A stretch of DNA of 64,000 nt from Companilactobacillus versmoldensis DSM 14857 = KCTC 3814 (GTDB lineage Bacteria > Bacillota > Bacilli > Lactobacillales > Lactobacillaceae). The notes beneath the pieces were generated by a model. It had not been told where the DNA came from, ran no database searches, and was given only the letters and a program-made list of their open reading frames with translations. The stretch is taken from contig NZ_AZFA01000002.1 in the NCBI RefSeq assembly GCF_001434295.1, positions 1-64,000 of the forward strand, read 5' to 3'. Below, piece after piece: positions 46,844 to 56,906 of this stretch. Made by a program: the position numbers and the translations under genes. Every line of letters starts with the position of its first letter. Within the stretch, counting starts at the first letter, position 1.

Positions 46844-48118
46844 ATGTTCAGTGTATTTAAGAGAAAAAGTATCTGGATCTGTATGTTAGTCGCTGCTATA
46901 TTAATTGGATTATTTGCCTTTGCGCAAGTTGGAGCTAGAAGCACAGTTAATGTTCGTCATTTACCATTAGCTTTAGTAGTAAACGATAAAGGAAAAGATG
47001 CTAAGAATGTTGTGAAGAAATTACGGAAAGAGAGTCATAAGAAAAATTCTGAAATCAAATGGGTCAATGTAAAACACACGAGTGAACTCACTAAAGGTTT
47101 TGCATCCGGAAAATACTACGGGGCTGTTGTCATTCGTTCAGGATTTACTAAAGATATCAATCAGCAAACAGATTATTTAAAAGGTAAAATCATAACTCAG
47201 AAACTAGACGCACTGGTAGTTAAAACGCCAATGGCTGCTAAGACGGCACAATTCCAACAACAAAAAGTCTTAGCAGATTCATTAACCAAGAAAACTCCCA
47301 AACAAGCAAAAGTATCTTTATACGTCAGTCAAGGAAGTAACGTTACAGTTGCAAACATTTTGACTACTGCACTTCCAAAGATGACTGACCGTCTAAATCA
47401 GAAGATTTCTAACGAATATATAACTGTTGCAAATAAATCAGGGCTAACGCTCTCTCCACAAGACTGGTCTAAATTGCAAATGCCAATTCACACAACACTT
47501 ATAAAACGTAATAAAGTTTCAACCAAAAAAATAAGCGGTATGGCACCATTCTTAGTAACCATATTCTGTTGGCTCGGTAGTCTTATTGCTAGTTTACTAA
47601 ACTGGCGAGACCATAGTAAGAATGAGAAGAAACGTAGTGATGGTCGCCTCTCATTAACTAGCGTCACAAGTCAATTGATTTCAGGTGTAGCAATTGTTAC
47701 TGCGATTGCTGTATCAGTTTACTTCTTCACAAAAGTTTGCTACTCCGTTCCAATTCATGATCCAAAACAATTTCTATTGCTGATTGGCGGTGTATCACTT
47801 GTTTTCTATCTACTGCAGTCAGCTGTACTCGATTTGCTTGGAATAAAAGGATGGCCACTATTGCTTATTATCTGGATAGGTTCAATGGCAGTCATTACTT
47901 TCATTCCACAAATGCTGAGTCCCTTCTATCATAATTATGTTTATGATATTACTCCAATTCGATTTGCCTATGATCTTATTCTTAACCAGATGTATATTAC
48001 AGATGCATCAATCACTGGATCTTCAATGATGAGCTTGCTGTACATTGGAATAGCTTCAATCATTGTCATGTATGCATCTACTCTCATTAAGAAACGGAAA
48101 GAAGACAGCTTAGCATAA
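46844..48118 (+). CDS. YhgE/Pip-like membrane protein
   Basis: About 424 residues from the ATG at 46,844 (GGTGG 8 nt upstream; earlier GTG/ATG codons overlap the ribosome site). One N-terminal helix, a ~200-residue outside domain (…LPLALVVNDKGKDAKNV…), and about five C-terminal helices: the YhgE/Pip/ABC-2 layout. Such proteins are phage-infection or export proteins regulated by adjacent TetR genes, seen here on both sides. Confidence 0.8.
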   Translation: MFSVFKRKSIWICMLVAAILIGLFAFAQVGARSTVNVRHLPLALVVNDKGKDAKNVVKKLRKESHKKNSEIKWVNVKHTSELTKGFASGKYYGAVVIRSGFTKDINQQTDYLKGKIITQKLDALVVKTPMAAKTAQFQQQKVLADSLTKKTPKQAKVSLYVSQGSNVTVANILTTALPKMTDRLNQKISNEYITVANKSGLTLSPQDWSKLQMPIHTTLIKRNKVSTKKISGMAPFLVTIFCWLGSLIASLLNWRDHSKNEKKRSDGRLSLTSVTSQLISGVAIVTAIAVSVYFFTKVCYSVPIHDPKQFLLLIGGVSLVFYLLQSAVLDLLGIKGWPLLLIIWIGSMAVITFIPQMLSPFYHNYVYDITPIRFAYDLILNQMYITDASITGSSMMSLLYIGIASIIVMYASTLIKKRKEDSLA

Positions 48119-48289
48119 AATTTATTTACAACTTTTTTAAAAATCCTGAGCTTCGTAAAAACGAAGTTAAGACATGAATAGTGGTTAAACTAGGTTGTGT
48201 GTCCAGCATATCCTTGGTTTGCCACTATTTAATTCAACAAATGATAATTTATCTACCCAAAAGGGTTTTGATGAAAGGGGATAAAGTAA

Positions 48290-48826
48290 ATGTCACTAGA
48301 ACAATATCAACTAACTGATGCTAAATTGGTAAATCATTTATTTGATTTAATTGAGGATGGACAAAAACTCGAAAGCATTACCGTTACACAACTTTGCTTA
48401 AAGTCAGGGGTATCCAGAAAAACATTTTACCGTCACTACCCATCTACTCAAAAAATCATTGAAGGCTTTGTGAACAATTCCGCAAATGAGTTTATCGGAA
48501 TATTGAAAGAGACTCCAGTACTTTGTTTAAACGATTTTATCGACGTTTTTTTCAAATTTTGGTTTGACAACAAAAATCGCCGACGAGTTTTACAAAATTA
48601 CGAACTTTTCTCATACACGATACATCGTTTAATTGTGCTCAAACTGTTGGATATTATCAACTTGACCGAAAGCTCTAATTGGCAACATCTCACGTTAAAA
48701 CAGCAATCCATTTTTTTCGAATTTTGTACTGGTGGTTTATGGAGTGCTTTGAATACTCAAAGCATGACTATTACCGATCTTAATGCAAATTTTGTAATTA
48801 AATCACTCTTTCAACCAAACAATTAA
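48290..48826 (+). CDS. TetR-family regulator
   Basis: 178 residues with an N-terminal TetR helix-turn-helix (ITVTQLCLKSGVSRKTFYRH) and a ligand domain. Start ATG follows AAAGGGGATAAAG. Same direction as and behind the YhgE-like gene; with the first regulator broken it may be the only remaining TetR at the locus. Confidence 0.85.
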   Translation: MSLEQYQLTDAKLVNHLFDLIEDGQKLESITVTQLCLKSGVSRKTFYRHYPSTQKIIEGFVNNSANEFIGILKETPVLCLNDFIDVFFKFWFDNKNRRRVLQNYELFSYTIHRLIVLKLLDIINLTESSNWQHLTLKQQSIFFEFCTGGLWSALNTQSMTITDLNANFVIKSLFQPNN

Positions 48827-48828
48827 AG

Positions 48829-48864
48829 CTCCTCATCAACAGCTGTTGACAAAGAGCCATTATT
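48829..48864 (+). terminator. Terminator-like hairpin
   Basis: GCTC…TCAACAGC pairs with GCTGTTGA…GAGC around a palindromic core, T-rich DNA follows. A similar sequence (TCATCAACatccGTTGACAAAGAG) lies at 45,712-45,736, so the TetR/YhgE locus is flanked by related hairpins. Confidence 0.6.
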
Positions 48865-48915
48865 TTTAAATATTTTCAAAAAATTGCCAAATTAAATAAG
48901 TGCGAATACGAGATT

Positions 48916-49182
48916 TTAACCCACACTATCCACCGTATAAGTCTCGATCGGTAAATCGTTCATTGCTGCTTTCATGAATTGATTCAATTCTTGACTTGTG
49001 ACCATCTTCATATCAAAAATCTTGCTTGATTTCTTGCAGCAAACCATTTTCCCAGAACTTTGTTCTAGGTACATGGTAATAGTGGATCTGACCTTGTTGC
49101 GAACCACTTGTAATCGTAGGAATTCATCTTTATGATAATTTTTTTGAAATTCCTTTACGAATAAGTCAGTTTTTCTCATCAT
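48916..49182 (-). CDS. Small protein of unknown function, paralogue A
   Basis: About 88 residues; the start is probably ATG at 49,182 after TAGGGTG. It is basic, with a C-terminal NQFMKAAMNDLPIETYTV that resembles FNAAAQELPFDGYYV in the 57,288 gene, and both have a shared RTIQR/RNKV-type beta start. The two are diverged paralogues. Soluble; role unknown. Confidence 0.6.
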   Translation of the reverse strand: MMRKTDLFVKEFQKNYHKDEFLRLQVVRNKVRSTITMYLEQSSGKMVCCKKSSKIFDMKMVTSQELNQFMKAAMNDLPIETYTVDSVG

Positions 49183-49442
49183 TATCACCCTACTCTTGGC
49201 AATTTCCGTTGCCTATGAATTTTCAAGTAAATAAATTAAACTCAAAATAAGATAATATAATTTTATTTATTTACATTATTATAATAACTTATTATGAAGT
49301 TTTCTCTGTACCATATTTGGTAAAAAATTTTTACCTATTTATATTCAGGTGAAAGCAATTACACAAAGTCGTCTTATTTGTCTTTTAAAACGAATGGAAG
49401 TACACTCAAGTGTTCCATAAAGAGACCACTGGAGGCTCGATC

Positions 49443-49652
49443 ATGCCAATAGAAGATAGAACTTATAGTTCACAACAATTAATGTTCATGAGATCAATTT
49501 TGGAACCATTATTGACTAAAGATTCATTGGATCTGATCATGAATTTTGAGGTCCATAATGAGGAACAATGGAAGTATCAACCAAGTCCACTTTATATAAA
49601 AAAAAAATTTCCAATAATAATCATGTCTTATTTAATTAAGGCGTTATTATAA
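49443..49652 (+). CDS. Small hypothetical protein
   Basis: 69 residues from the ATG at 49,443, which follows ACTGGAGGCTCGATC. The first ~50 residues look like a normal helical protein (SSQQLMFMRSILEPLLTKD). A run of ten A residues follows TATAT near 49,598, and the end becomes hydrophobic; a slippage frameshift may have altered the C-terminus. No family recognised. Confidence 0.5.
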   Translation: MPIEDRTYSSQQLMFMRSILEPLLTKDSLDLIMNFEVHNEEQWKYQPSPLYIKKKFPIIIMSYLIKALL

Positions 49653-49993
49653 TGTCGTTCCTAGCAAAAGATATTTTTTCTCCTTGTATCCGCCACATTT
49701 TGGAAACTCCTTAAAACTTGCTGGGAATAATTAAAATATGTTTTGTAAGTTCAAATATTATTTCATGTGTTTCTCCCCAATTACTAATCAGTGACCTCGG
49801 AAAAATCACTGATATTAAACACGAATTCTTGCTAAGAATCCGTGTTTTTTTATTAAAAAAAGTCGAAATAAATTGACTTAAATTTCTGGCTAACTTATTA
49901 TGAAATTGATAAACGATATATAAATTATATCTTATACCTTAGTCCAAAACCTGATGACGATAAAAGCTGACAATATGAGGGGGAAGGATTGTT
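49653..49993. other. Gene-free stretch
   Basis: No convincing ORF. It holds a + strand terminator (49,818-49,852) and the promoter region of the small peptide gene at 49,994. Confidence 0.6.
49818..49852 (+). terminator. Intrinsic terminator
   Basis: AACACG…AATTCTT pairs with AAGAAT…CGTGTT, followed by TTTTTTTATT on the + strand. Probably ends the 49,443 transcript. Confidence 0.8.
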
Positions 49994-50101
49994 ATGACAA
50001 AGATCGTAGACTTTTTTAAGCAATTATTTAATTCTGGAAAAAACAACGATGATGTTCATGCAAAAGAGGTCCTTTCAGAACTTCAAGCTGAAAATAAATA
50101 A
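49994..50101 (+). CDS. 35-residue peptide of unknown function
   Basis: ATG follows AGGGGGAAGGATTGTT, a very strong ribosome site, and a perfect terminator lies 30 nt after the stop. The peptide has an amphipathic N-terminal half (MTKIVDFFKQLFNSG) and an acidic C-terminal half (VLSELQAENK). There is no leader with Gly-Gly and no Cys. It could be a regulatory or surface-active peptide; the tight transcription unit argues it is real. Confidence 0.6.
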   Translation: MTKIVDFFKQLFNSGKNNDDVHAKEVLSELQAENK

Positions 50102-50130
50102 TTAATTTTATTATCCAGCTTGGAATAATA

Positions 50131-50172
50131 GATCCTAAGTAAAGATTTTATCTTTACTTAGGATTTTTTTTG
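50131..50172 (+). terminator. Terminator of the 35-residue peptide gene
   Basis: A perfect 14-bp stem (ATCCTAAGTAAAGA with its complement) around a 5-nt loop, followed by eight T residues. Confidence 0.92.
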
Positions 50173-50436
50173 TCTATTTTTATTCCAAGATCACCTTTCA
50201 TCATAAAAACGTTGGAACTTATTTAAGAAATTAATAGATACCAAAAGAAAAATTCCATGAAAAATCAATAATCTCAAAATAAATTTTTACAAAATTCATT
50301 TTTCAAGAAATGAACTTACAGTTTTCAATTAATTTTTGACTAACGGCAGACCTAGAATAAAGTTGATTTTAAATCTGGTTCTGTCTTTAGTCTAATTTAA
50401 AATCATAAATATTCTTTTATGGAAAAATTGAGGGTG
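50173..50436. other. Gene-free stretch before the glycosyltransferase pair
   Basis: About 260 bp, AT-rich, no ORF; presumably the promoter region of the GT2 gene. No clear -35/-10 pair stands out. Confidence 0.5.
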
Positions 50437-51723
50437 ATGACAATCATAATTTTTACAAAAATCCTTCTAGTCGTTTCCTTGATCACATTTCTATCTTATC
50501 TATTATGGTTTTCTATTTTTTATCTCGAACGAGTTAAAGATATTAAATGTGGTAGTAATGAAGATGCCTATGACCTCTTTATTATGATCCCCCTTCTGGA
50601 TGAAGAGAATACCGTCACGACCTATGTTAAAAATATGATCCTGGAACTCAACAAAATGGGCGACAACATCCACACTAACATCGTCCTCATTAATGATGGT
50701 TCAACCGACCATACTTTGAAAAGATTACATGATATTCAAAAAAGCGTTTATAGCCCCAATACGCAGGTTTACATATTGAGCCGTGAATACCCTAATGCCC
50801 GCAATGGTAAGGGCAATGCTCTAAATTATGGTTTAAATTTTATTAACAATTTACCGTCGCCATTCGATTCAGACCATACTATCGTTGGCATCGTTGATGC
50901 TGACGGCTTTATTTCTGCTAAGCATATGAAAATGGTGATCGGAACTTTCGACAATAACCGTGTCGGCATGGTTCAAACCGCTGTTTCAATGAACCTTACT
51001 TCAAATAATTGGCTCTCCAAAATGCAAGATATGGAATTTTTAGGAGCTAATTCATTCATGCAGGAAAGCCGCAATAAGATTGGTCAAGCAATCGCCAGTG
51101 GTAATGGTCAATTCACGACTTTGAGAATGGCCGATGAAGTACGCTGGGGAAATTCCTTGCTGGAAGATTTCGAATTCACTGTCCGTGGTCTTTTAAAAGG
51201 TTATCGGACGATTTTCTTATCTGAAGCCATCGTTTACCAAGAAGCCGTTCGAACACTTCGTCCCCTTTGGAAACAACGAATCCGTTGGTGCCAAGGGTCA
51301 ATGCAATGCTGGCTGAAATATTCCTATAAGATTTTAAAATCACCAATCATCAAAAAAAGTATCAAGACTGATATGTTACTGTTTTTATCAATGCCATTTT
51401 TCAGCATGGTCTTAAATATTGCTAATTCACTATCGGCCCTACTTCAGATCAATAATGTTTTTACCGAAAAACCGCTTCCCGTTATGGTTGTTTTCTTGAC
51501 CGTACTGCTCTTCACATTATTCATTTGGTTACTGATGGGTTTGGAATACCATCAAAATACCGATCGCTTTTCATTATTTAAATGTGTCACGAGATCATGG
51601 GAATGTATCTTATATAACTACATTCTGTCATTCATCCCTTACTTTGCCTTCACATACCTACTCATGGGTCGGGTAAAGTGGGATAAAACGGCCCATGGTC
51701 AGACTGCCAACGTCACAGATTAA
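50437..51723 (+). CDS. GT2 family glycosyltransferase, processive-type, copy 1
   Basis: About 428 residues; the ATG at 50,437 (after TTGAGGGTG) is preferred to the one at 50,419, which lacks a ribosome site. One N-terminal helix, then a GT-A domain with INDGSTD, the metal motif GIVDADGF and the acceptor motif KQRIRWCQGSMQ (QxxRW), then three or four C-terminal helices. This is the layout of processive beta-glycan synthases and glycosyl-lipid makers. Paired with the multi-pass gene 14 nt later. Confidence 0.88.
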   Translation: MTIIIFTKILLVVSLITFLSYLLWFSIFYLERVKDIKCGSNEDAYDLFIMIPLLDEENTVTTYVKNMILELNKMGDNIHTNIVLINDGSTDHTLKRLHDIQKSVYSPNTQVYILSREYPNARNGKGNALNYGLNFINNLPSPFDSDHTIVGIVDADGFISAKHMKMVIGTFDNNRVGMVQTAVSMNLTSNNWLSKMQDMEFLGANSFMQESRNKIGQAIASGNGQFTTLRMADEVRWGNSLLEDFEFTVRGLLKGYRTIFLSEAIVYQEAVRTLRPLWKQRIRWCQGSMQCWLKYSYKILKSPIIKKSIKTDMLLFLSMPFFSMVLNIANSLSALLQINNVFTEKPLPVMVVFLTVLLFTLFIWLLMGLEYHQNTDRFSLFKCVTRSWECILYNYILSFIPYFAFTYLLMGRVKWDKTAHGQTANVTD

Positions 51724-51737
51724 GGGAGGTAGCTTTT

Positions 51738-53460
51738 ATGAATCGTCCTGAAGTCCATTATCCTAAGAACCTTAATTCACGTTACAAAAGACATTGCTTT
51801 AAAAATAAGATTATTCGTAATCGTCTGATCAGTCCTTTAGGAATACCACAAAAGCGAGCTCCTTTAGGTCCACATTCCTTACAAAGGCCAGATAAACTAG
51901 AGGCTTTATCACAAACGAACCAACACCAAAAAAGTTCAAGTATCGTCGAATCACTGAAATTGCTCGGACAAGCGGTCAGCATCATTGTGGCCATAATTTT
52001 GCTAGCTTTTATGTCGATTGTGACTTGGAAGGCCAATGCCCATTTGATTTCTAACATGTGGGAGACCGTTGCGATGGTCTTGATCTGTTTGACGATTTTC
52101 TTAGGCATCTATCTCATCTCTAACGTCTTGAAAAAGAGTGCCTTCATCGTCTTCGTTTCTGTCCTGGTCTTGATAGCCATTGCTAAGATTGTCTTGATCA
52201 GCGTCTATACTATTCACCCAACCTCAGATTTCTTCAGCTATCACTACCTAGCTTTCGCACGTGTATCTGGGATCGCTTGGACAAAAAAATTGGTCGGGAT
52301 AAACCTGTTTTATCCTCACGTGTTAAACGTCGCCTTGATCGATTCGATTCCTTATTCCATCATCGGCACCAATTATTTGACCGCTCAAGTATTTAATATC
52401 ATCCTGACCTTGTTCGATGCTATCTTGATCTACAAACTAAACAAGCGCATTTTTAATCAATCTGCAGGAGTTTTCGCCGCTATAACATTCTCACTCATTC
52501 CTGCATATTTCCTTTATACAGTATTGAATGGGGCCGAACCATTATTTTTGACTGCAGTCTTAGGGATGATGCTTGCCTTTGATACCTTCGTCCACTTGGA
52601 TGACGACTCTAGCATCGCCCAATGGACGTCAAGCTATCGCAACTTATTCCTACTATCGATGATCGCCTATTTGATCAGACCGACTGTAGGTATCTGGCTG
52701 ATTGCTGCACTGCTCTACTTGTGAATTCAAGTTAGCTCGTCAGGTAACAATCAAACGTTACCTAGTCTACTTTGCTTTTGCTGCCTCATTTTTGATCATC
52801 ACCGCTTTTTCAACGCCACTATTGTCCCAAGCTTATAAATTACCTTTGGTCGATGATTCCGTTAACGACCGTTACAGCCTAGCTACAGGTACATCAATGG
52901 CTACCAATGGACAATATAGCGTTAAGATTCAGCAGCAGCTAAAAGATGATTTGCGCCACCGAACATCATCCGCTGAACTAAAGACCAAAGTCACTAACGA
53001 TATGAACAAAGATATTCAAAAAAACATCAAGCAACTCAATCAAAAGCATGCTTGGAAAAAATTCATCACCAATAAGTATGCTAATTTTACCAATGAAAAC
53101 TATGGATATAACTGGATCTTGTACAATAGTAATTCCAGCAATCATCTAAGAAAGAATTACTTGCAGTTAAAGAGTCCCCTTATCGCATTCTCAACTGTTT
53201 TCTACGAGTTCATGTTGATCATGTCGATTGCAACGATGGGGTTGATCTTGATTTTTCGCAAGCAAGTTCAAAAAGAGTTCATGACACTTAATCATTTATT
53301 TTATTTCTCGTTGTTGCTGAATGGTTTCATCATTGGATCGATGCTCTTTGAAGTCCAAGGACGTTACCACATCATCTTATATATCCCATTGGTAATGATT
53401 TTGGGAGCAGGTGCGAGAATCTTGACTGAACGTAAAAAAAAATTGCTAGTTGAGATTTAA
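51738..53460 (+). pseudogene. Multi-pass GT39/PMT-like glycosyltransferase, copy 1, frameshifted
   Basis: Starts ATG after GGGAGG. The first frame runs to TGA at 52,722-52,724 (328 residues), the rest continues in another frame to 53,460 (EFKLARQVTIKRYLVYF …). Comparison with copy 2 shows the two halves are one gene; removing one T near 52,721 (or adding two bases) joins them. The intact protein would have about 570 residues and ten or more helices (…GAEPLFLTAVLGMM), like dolichyl-phosphate-mannose mannosyltransferases. Confidence 0.82.
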
Positions 53461-53599
53461 ATTTAATATCTTGATTTGATTTTTGATCAGATCAAGGTAT
53501 TTTTTTGTGCAATTTTTATCTTGGAAAATAACATTAATTTACTTAAATTTATAGTTATTTTTGTAATACTGATGTAATATATACTCGTAAATTTATCAT

Positions 53600-54898
53600 G
53601 TGATATATTTAAATTCACAAAGGGGGACATATATCATAGCAATATTTACAAATATTCTGTTAATTCTTTCTCTGACGACCTTCATCTGCTATTTATTATG
53701 GTTTTACATTTTTAACTTTGAACGAGTTCGTGATATTAAAAAGCAAAAGCAAGCTGATCATTTTGACCTATATATCATGGTCCCATTATTAAATGAGGAA
53801 AATACTATTTTTTCATATATTAATGATTTAATTAATGAGCTAAATCAAATAGATCAAACTATAAACCCCAACATTTTACTATTAGATGATGCGTCCGATG
53901 ATGATACCTTGAGAAATTTGCATATTCTGCAAAATTCACTTCATCATCTTCGGACTAAAGTATATATTTTGGAAAGACATTTTCCCAATGCTCAGCAAGG
54001 AAAAGGTGCATCCCTAAACTTTGGACTGGATTTTATCTCCAAGCTGCCAACAACGTTAGACAAACAACATACCATCATTGGCATCATCGATGCCGACGGG
54101 TTTATTTCCGCCAAAGACATCAATGACATCATTGGTACTTTTGAAAACAATCAAGTTTCGATGGTCCAAAGTGCCGTTGCGATGAACCGGCGCGATTACA
54201 ATTGGCTATCTAAAATGCAAGACACAGAATTTTTAGGTGCCAACTCTTTTATGCAAGAAAGCCGTAATCGTCTTGGTCAAGCAATTGCTAGTGGCAATGG
54301 ACAATTTTTGACTCTTCAAATGGCACAGGATGTGCGTTGGGGAAATTCATTATTGGAAGACTTCGAATTTACTGTTCGTGGTCTTTTCAAACAACATCGG
54401 GCTATTTTTCTACCTTCGGCCATCGTTTATCAAGAAGCAGTCACGAGCCTAAGACCACTCCTGCGCCAACGTATTCGCTGGTGTGAAGGCTCAATGCAGT
54501 GTTTTGTCAAATATACTAAGAAAATCATCCAATCAAAGGTTATCAATCCAGGGGTCAAAATTGATTTATCACTCTTTTTGATTTTGCCCTTTTTCAGTAT
54601 GTTGCTCAACATCGCTAATATCTGTTCGATCATCGTTCAACTGGACAACATCTTCACTCGTAAGTCCATCCCAGTATTGATTGTTTTTGGAATCGTCGTT
54701 TGCGCGACCTTATTAGTCTGGCTGATGATGGCAATCGAATACCATCAAAATACACAAGGATTATCTTTATTTACTTGCATTCTACGAGCATGGCAATGTA
54801 TTCTTTATAATTTTATTTTATCGTTTATCCCATACGCTGCTTTTGCGTTTCTACTAATGGGCAGAAACTCGTGGGCTAAGACTTCACATGGCACCTAA
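53600..54898 (+). CDS. GT2 family glycosyltransferase, copy 2
   Basis: Same architecture as copy 1 (about 60 % alike by eye): DDASDDDTL, GIIDADGF and RQRIRWCEGSMQ (QxxRW). The nearest ribosome site AAAGGGGGA (53,620) is followed by no ATG: the codon matching copy 1's ATG is TAT, and the frame offers only ATC/ATA there or a GTG at 53,600 without a ribosome site. Start codon usage is therefore uncertain. All catalytic residues are present. Confidence 0.82.
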   Translation: MIYLNSQRGTYIIAIFTNILLILSLTTFICYLLWFYIFNFERVRDIKKQKQADHFDLYIMVPLLNEENTIFSYINDLINELNQIDQTINPNILLLDDASDDDTLRNLHILQNSLHHLRTKVYILERHFPNAQQGKGASLNFGLDFISKLPTTLDKQHTIIGIIDADGFISAKDINDIIGTFENNQVSMVQSAVAMNRRDYNWLSKMQDTEFLGANSFMQESRNRLGQAIASGNGQFLTLQMAQDVRWGNSLLEDFEFTVRGLFKQHRAIFLPSAIVYQEAVTSLRPLLRQRIRWCEGSMQCFVKYTKKIIQSKVINPGVKIDLSLFLILPFFSMLLNIANICSIIVQLDNIFTRKSIPVLIVFGIVVCATLLVWLMMAIEYHQNTQGLSLFTCILRAWQCILYNFILSFIPYAAFAFLLMGRNSWAKTSHGT

Positions 54899-54925
54899 AT
54901 CATTTCACATTAGGGGGGTGAAATA

Positions 54926-56662
54926 ATGAATGATCCAACCAATTACTATCATTTTTTGACTGTTCCAACTCGAGAAAGTCTTCACCAAAAGCATCGCCGT
55001 TATGCTCTTGATCATGCTGATTCTGTCGGTGGAAATTCTGGAATCAGTTATCGCTCTCCCCAAAACACCCGAATTGACGGTCAAAAACTGCGGACACGAC
55101 AAGTAAATTTTTTCCGTAAATCGACAGTTAAAGCCTTCAAACGTCTAGGCCAATCAATCGCAATCTTAGTCGCTATCACTTTATTGATTTTGATGACCGT
55201 GGCAACTTGGAAAGGTTCCGCGATGACTAACGATTATGGTCTAGCAGCCTTTACCATGATCCTAGTTTCCACCCTCTTATTCTCATTTGCATATTTGACT
55301 GCTTCTTATATTAGTAACAAATCATTTGTCTTCTTAGTAATCGTCTTATTAGTCATTGCTTTGTTAAAAATTATTTTGATTTTAAATTATAAACTGGGGC
55401 CAGCTTCTGATTACTGGACTTATCATTATTTGGCTTATGCGCGCGCCTCAGGCATCCCTTGGACAACTAGTTTAGTCGGTATGAATTCCTCATGGCCTCA
55501 CGTGCTCAACATTGCTCTGTTGTATTCGATCCCTTATTCATTGATTGGGACCAGCTACATTACTGCGCAAATTATCAACATTACTTTGACTTTTTTTGAT
55601 GCGCTACTTATTTATAAGTTATGTGCTTCGATCATCAACAAACAGGCTGGCATCTTTTCAGCTTTGATTTTTTCATTAATACCATCATATTTTCTTTACA
55701 GTTTATTAAACGGCGCTGAGCCAATGTTCATGACCTTTGTTCTTGGCATGTTAGTTTGTTTTGATACATTTATGAAACGTGATGAATTTACACCTAATAT
55801 TCGCTGGTTCACTAGTGTTGTTAGTTTATTTATCTTAGCTGTTTTAGCTTACATGGTCAGACCAACCATAGCTATTTGGTTAGTGGCTGGTCTACTGTTC
55901 CTGATTTTTCGTCAAGATACCAAACCAGTCAATACAAATCTTCGTTTTAAGCGGTATTTATTTTATCTAGCATTCTTTGCTGCGTTCTTTCTATTTAGTG
56001 CCCTATCCAGCAATATTTATTCACTGTTGTATCATTTGCCGATAGGCACCAGTTCCAGCATGGATCGGTATAGTTTGGCTACTGGGACGTCTTCAATGAC
56101 TAACGGTGCTTTTAATGAAAAAATCTACAAGATAATGAATAAAAATCATCACCGCTATCCTGATGTTAAAGAGCGTAATCAGCATATCGATAAAGATCTC
56201 AATCAACAGATCTACCAAAATGTCGATCAACTAAACGATACCCATCATTGGGGTATTTTCCTAGATCAAAAATACACTCAATTCTCTTCCGAAAGTTATG
56301 GATATGACTGGCTTTTGTATAATAGTTCTCGAAAAAATATTCATTCGAAAACTTATTATCATTTGCGGACACCCTTGGTAGTCTTGTCGACTATCTTTTT
56401 TGAATTCGTCTTAGTGTTATGCATCATTACCTTGAGTGTTATTTTATTATTCTCACCTATACTTCGTAAATCAACTGATATCCTGAACAAACTCTTCTAT
56501 TTTGCATTGTTACTTGATGGATTCATTCTGGGTTCAATGATTTTCGAAGTCTAAGGACGCTACCACACCATTCTTTATATTCCACTGGTGATGATCTTAA
56601 GTTTAGGAGTTAAATTATTAACGGAACGTGATCATAAATTAAACATCCATTTAACAATCTAA
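54926..56662 (+). pseudogene. Multi-pass GT39/PMT-like glycosyltransferase, copy 2, nonsense codon
   Basis: Start ATG follows AGGGGGGTGAAATA. Runs 542 residues to TAA at 56,552-56,554, where copy 1 has CAA (…FEVQGRYH). The same frame continues after the stop for 35 more codons (GRYHTILYIPLVMIL…) to 56,662, matching copy 1's end. Thus one C-to-T change truncates the last helix. About ten membrane helices, SYFLYSLLNGAEPMFMT motif. It may retain part function. Confidence 0.85.
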
Positions 56663-56669
56663 CCACAAT

Positions 56670-56707
56670 AAAAAAGGGTTCACAGTCAAAACTGTGAACC
56701 CTTTCTT
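56670..56707. terminator. Terminator between copy 2 and the 38-residue peptide
   Basis: A perfect 11-bp stem (GGGTTCACAGT with ACTGTGAACCC), T runs on both sides, convergent transcripts. Confidence 0.92.
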
Positions 56708-56751
56708 TCCCAAATATATAACGAATCGATAAGTCGAAGAAAAATTATGAA

Positions 56752-56868
56752 TTAGCTATTAGATGATGTCAAGCCACTGAACAATGTTGAAAACAGTGTG
56801 CCGAATGCTGATCCAATACTACTATTGAAAGTGCCCAATGCAGACACGATATTAGTTAAAAATGTCAT
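56752..56868 (-). CDS. 38-residue hydrophobic Ser/Gly-rich peptide
   Basis: ATG follows TAGGAGATAAATT. The peptide (MTFLTNIVSALGTFNSSIG… ending LTSSNS) is uncharged, hydrophobic and amphipathic, with no Cys, no Gly-Gly leader and no signal cleavage site. It looks like a leaderless surface-active peptide (PSM- or leaderless-bacteriocin-like), or a small toxin. A promoter, an operator-like palindrome upstream and a terminator downstream make a self-contained unit. Confidence 0.6.
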   Translation of the reverse strand: MTFLTNIVSALGTFNSSIGSAFGTLFSTLFSGLTSSNS

Positions 56869-56892
56869 AATTTATCTCCTAACCTATAAAAT

Positions 56893-56906
56893 TTGTTGTA
56901 CAACAA
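56893..56906. promoter_or_regulatory. Perfect 14-bp palindrome in the peptide leader
   Basis: TTGTTGTACAACAA lies between the -10 region and the ATG of the 38-residue peptide. On the - strand a TTGCCT/TAATAT pair with a 17-nt spacer lies just upstream. It is a good repressor-site candidate. Confidence 0.5.

Noticed and set aside
46110-49700. Inverted 10-mer ATGTGGCGGA flanking the TetR/YhgE locus, possible mobile element ends
   Set aside because: Too short, no target duplication or transposase seen; kept only as a remark.
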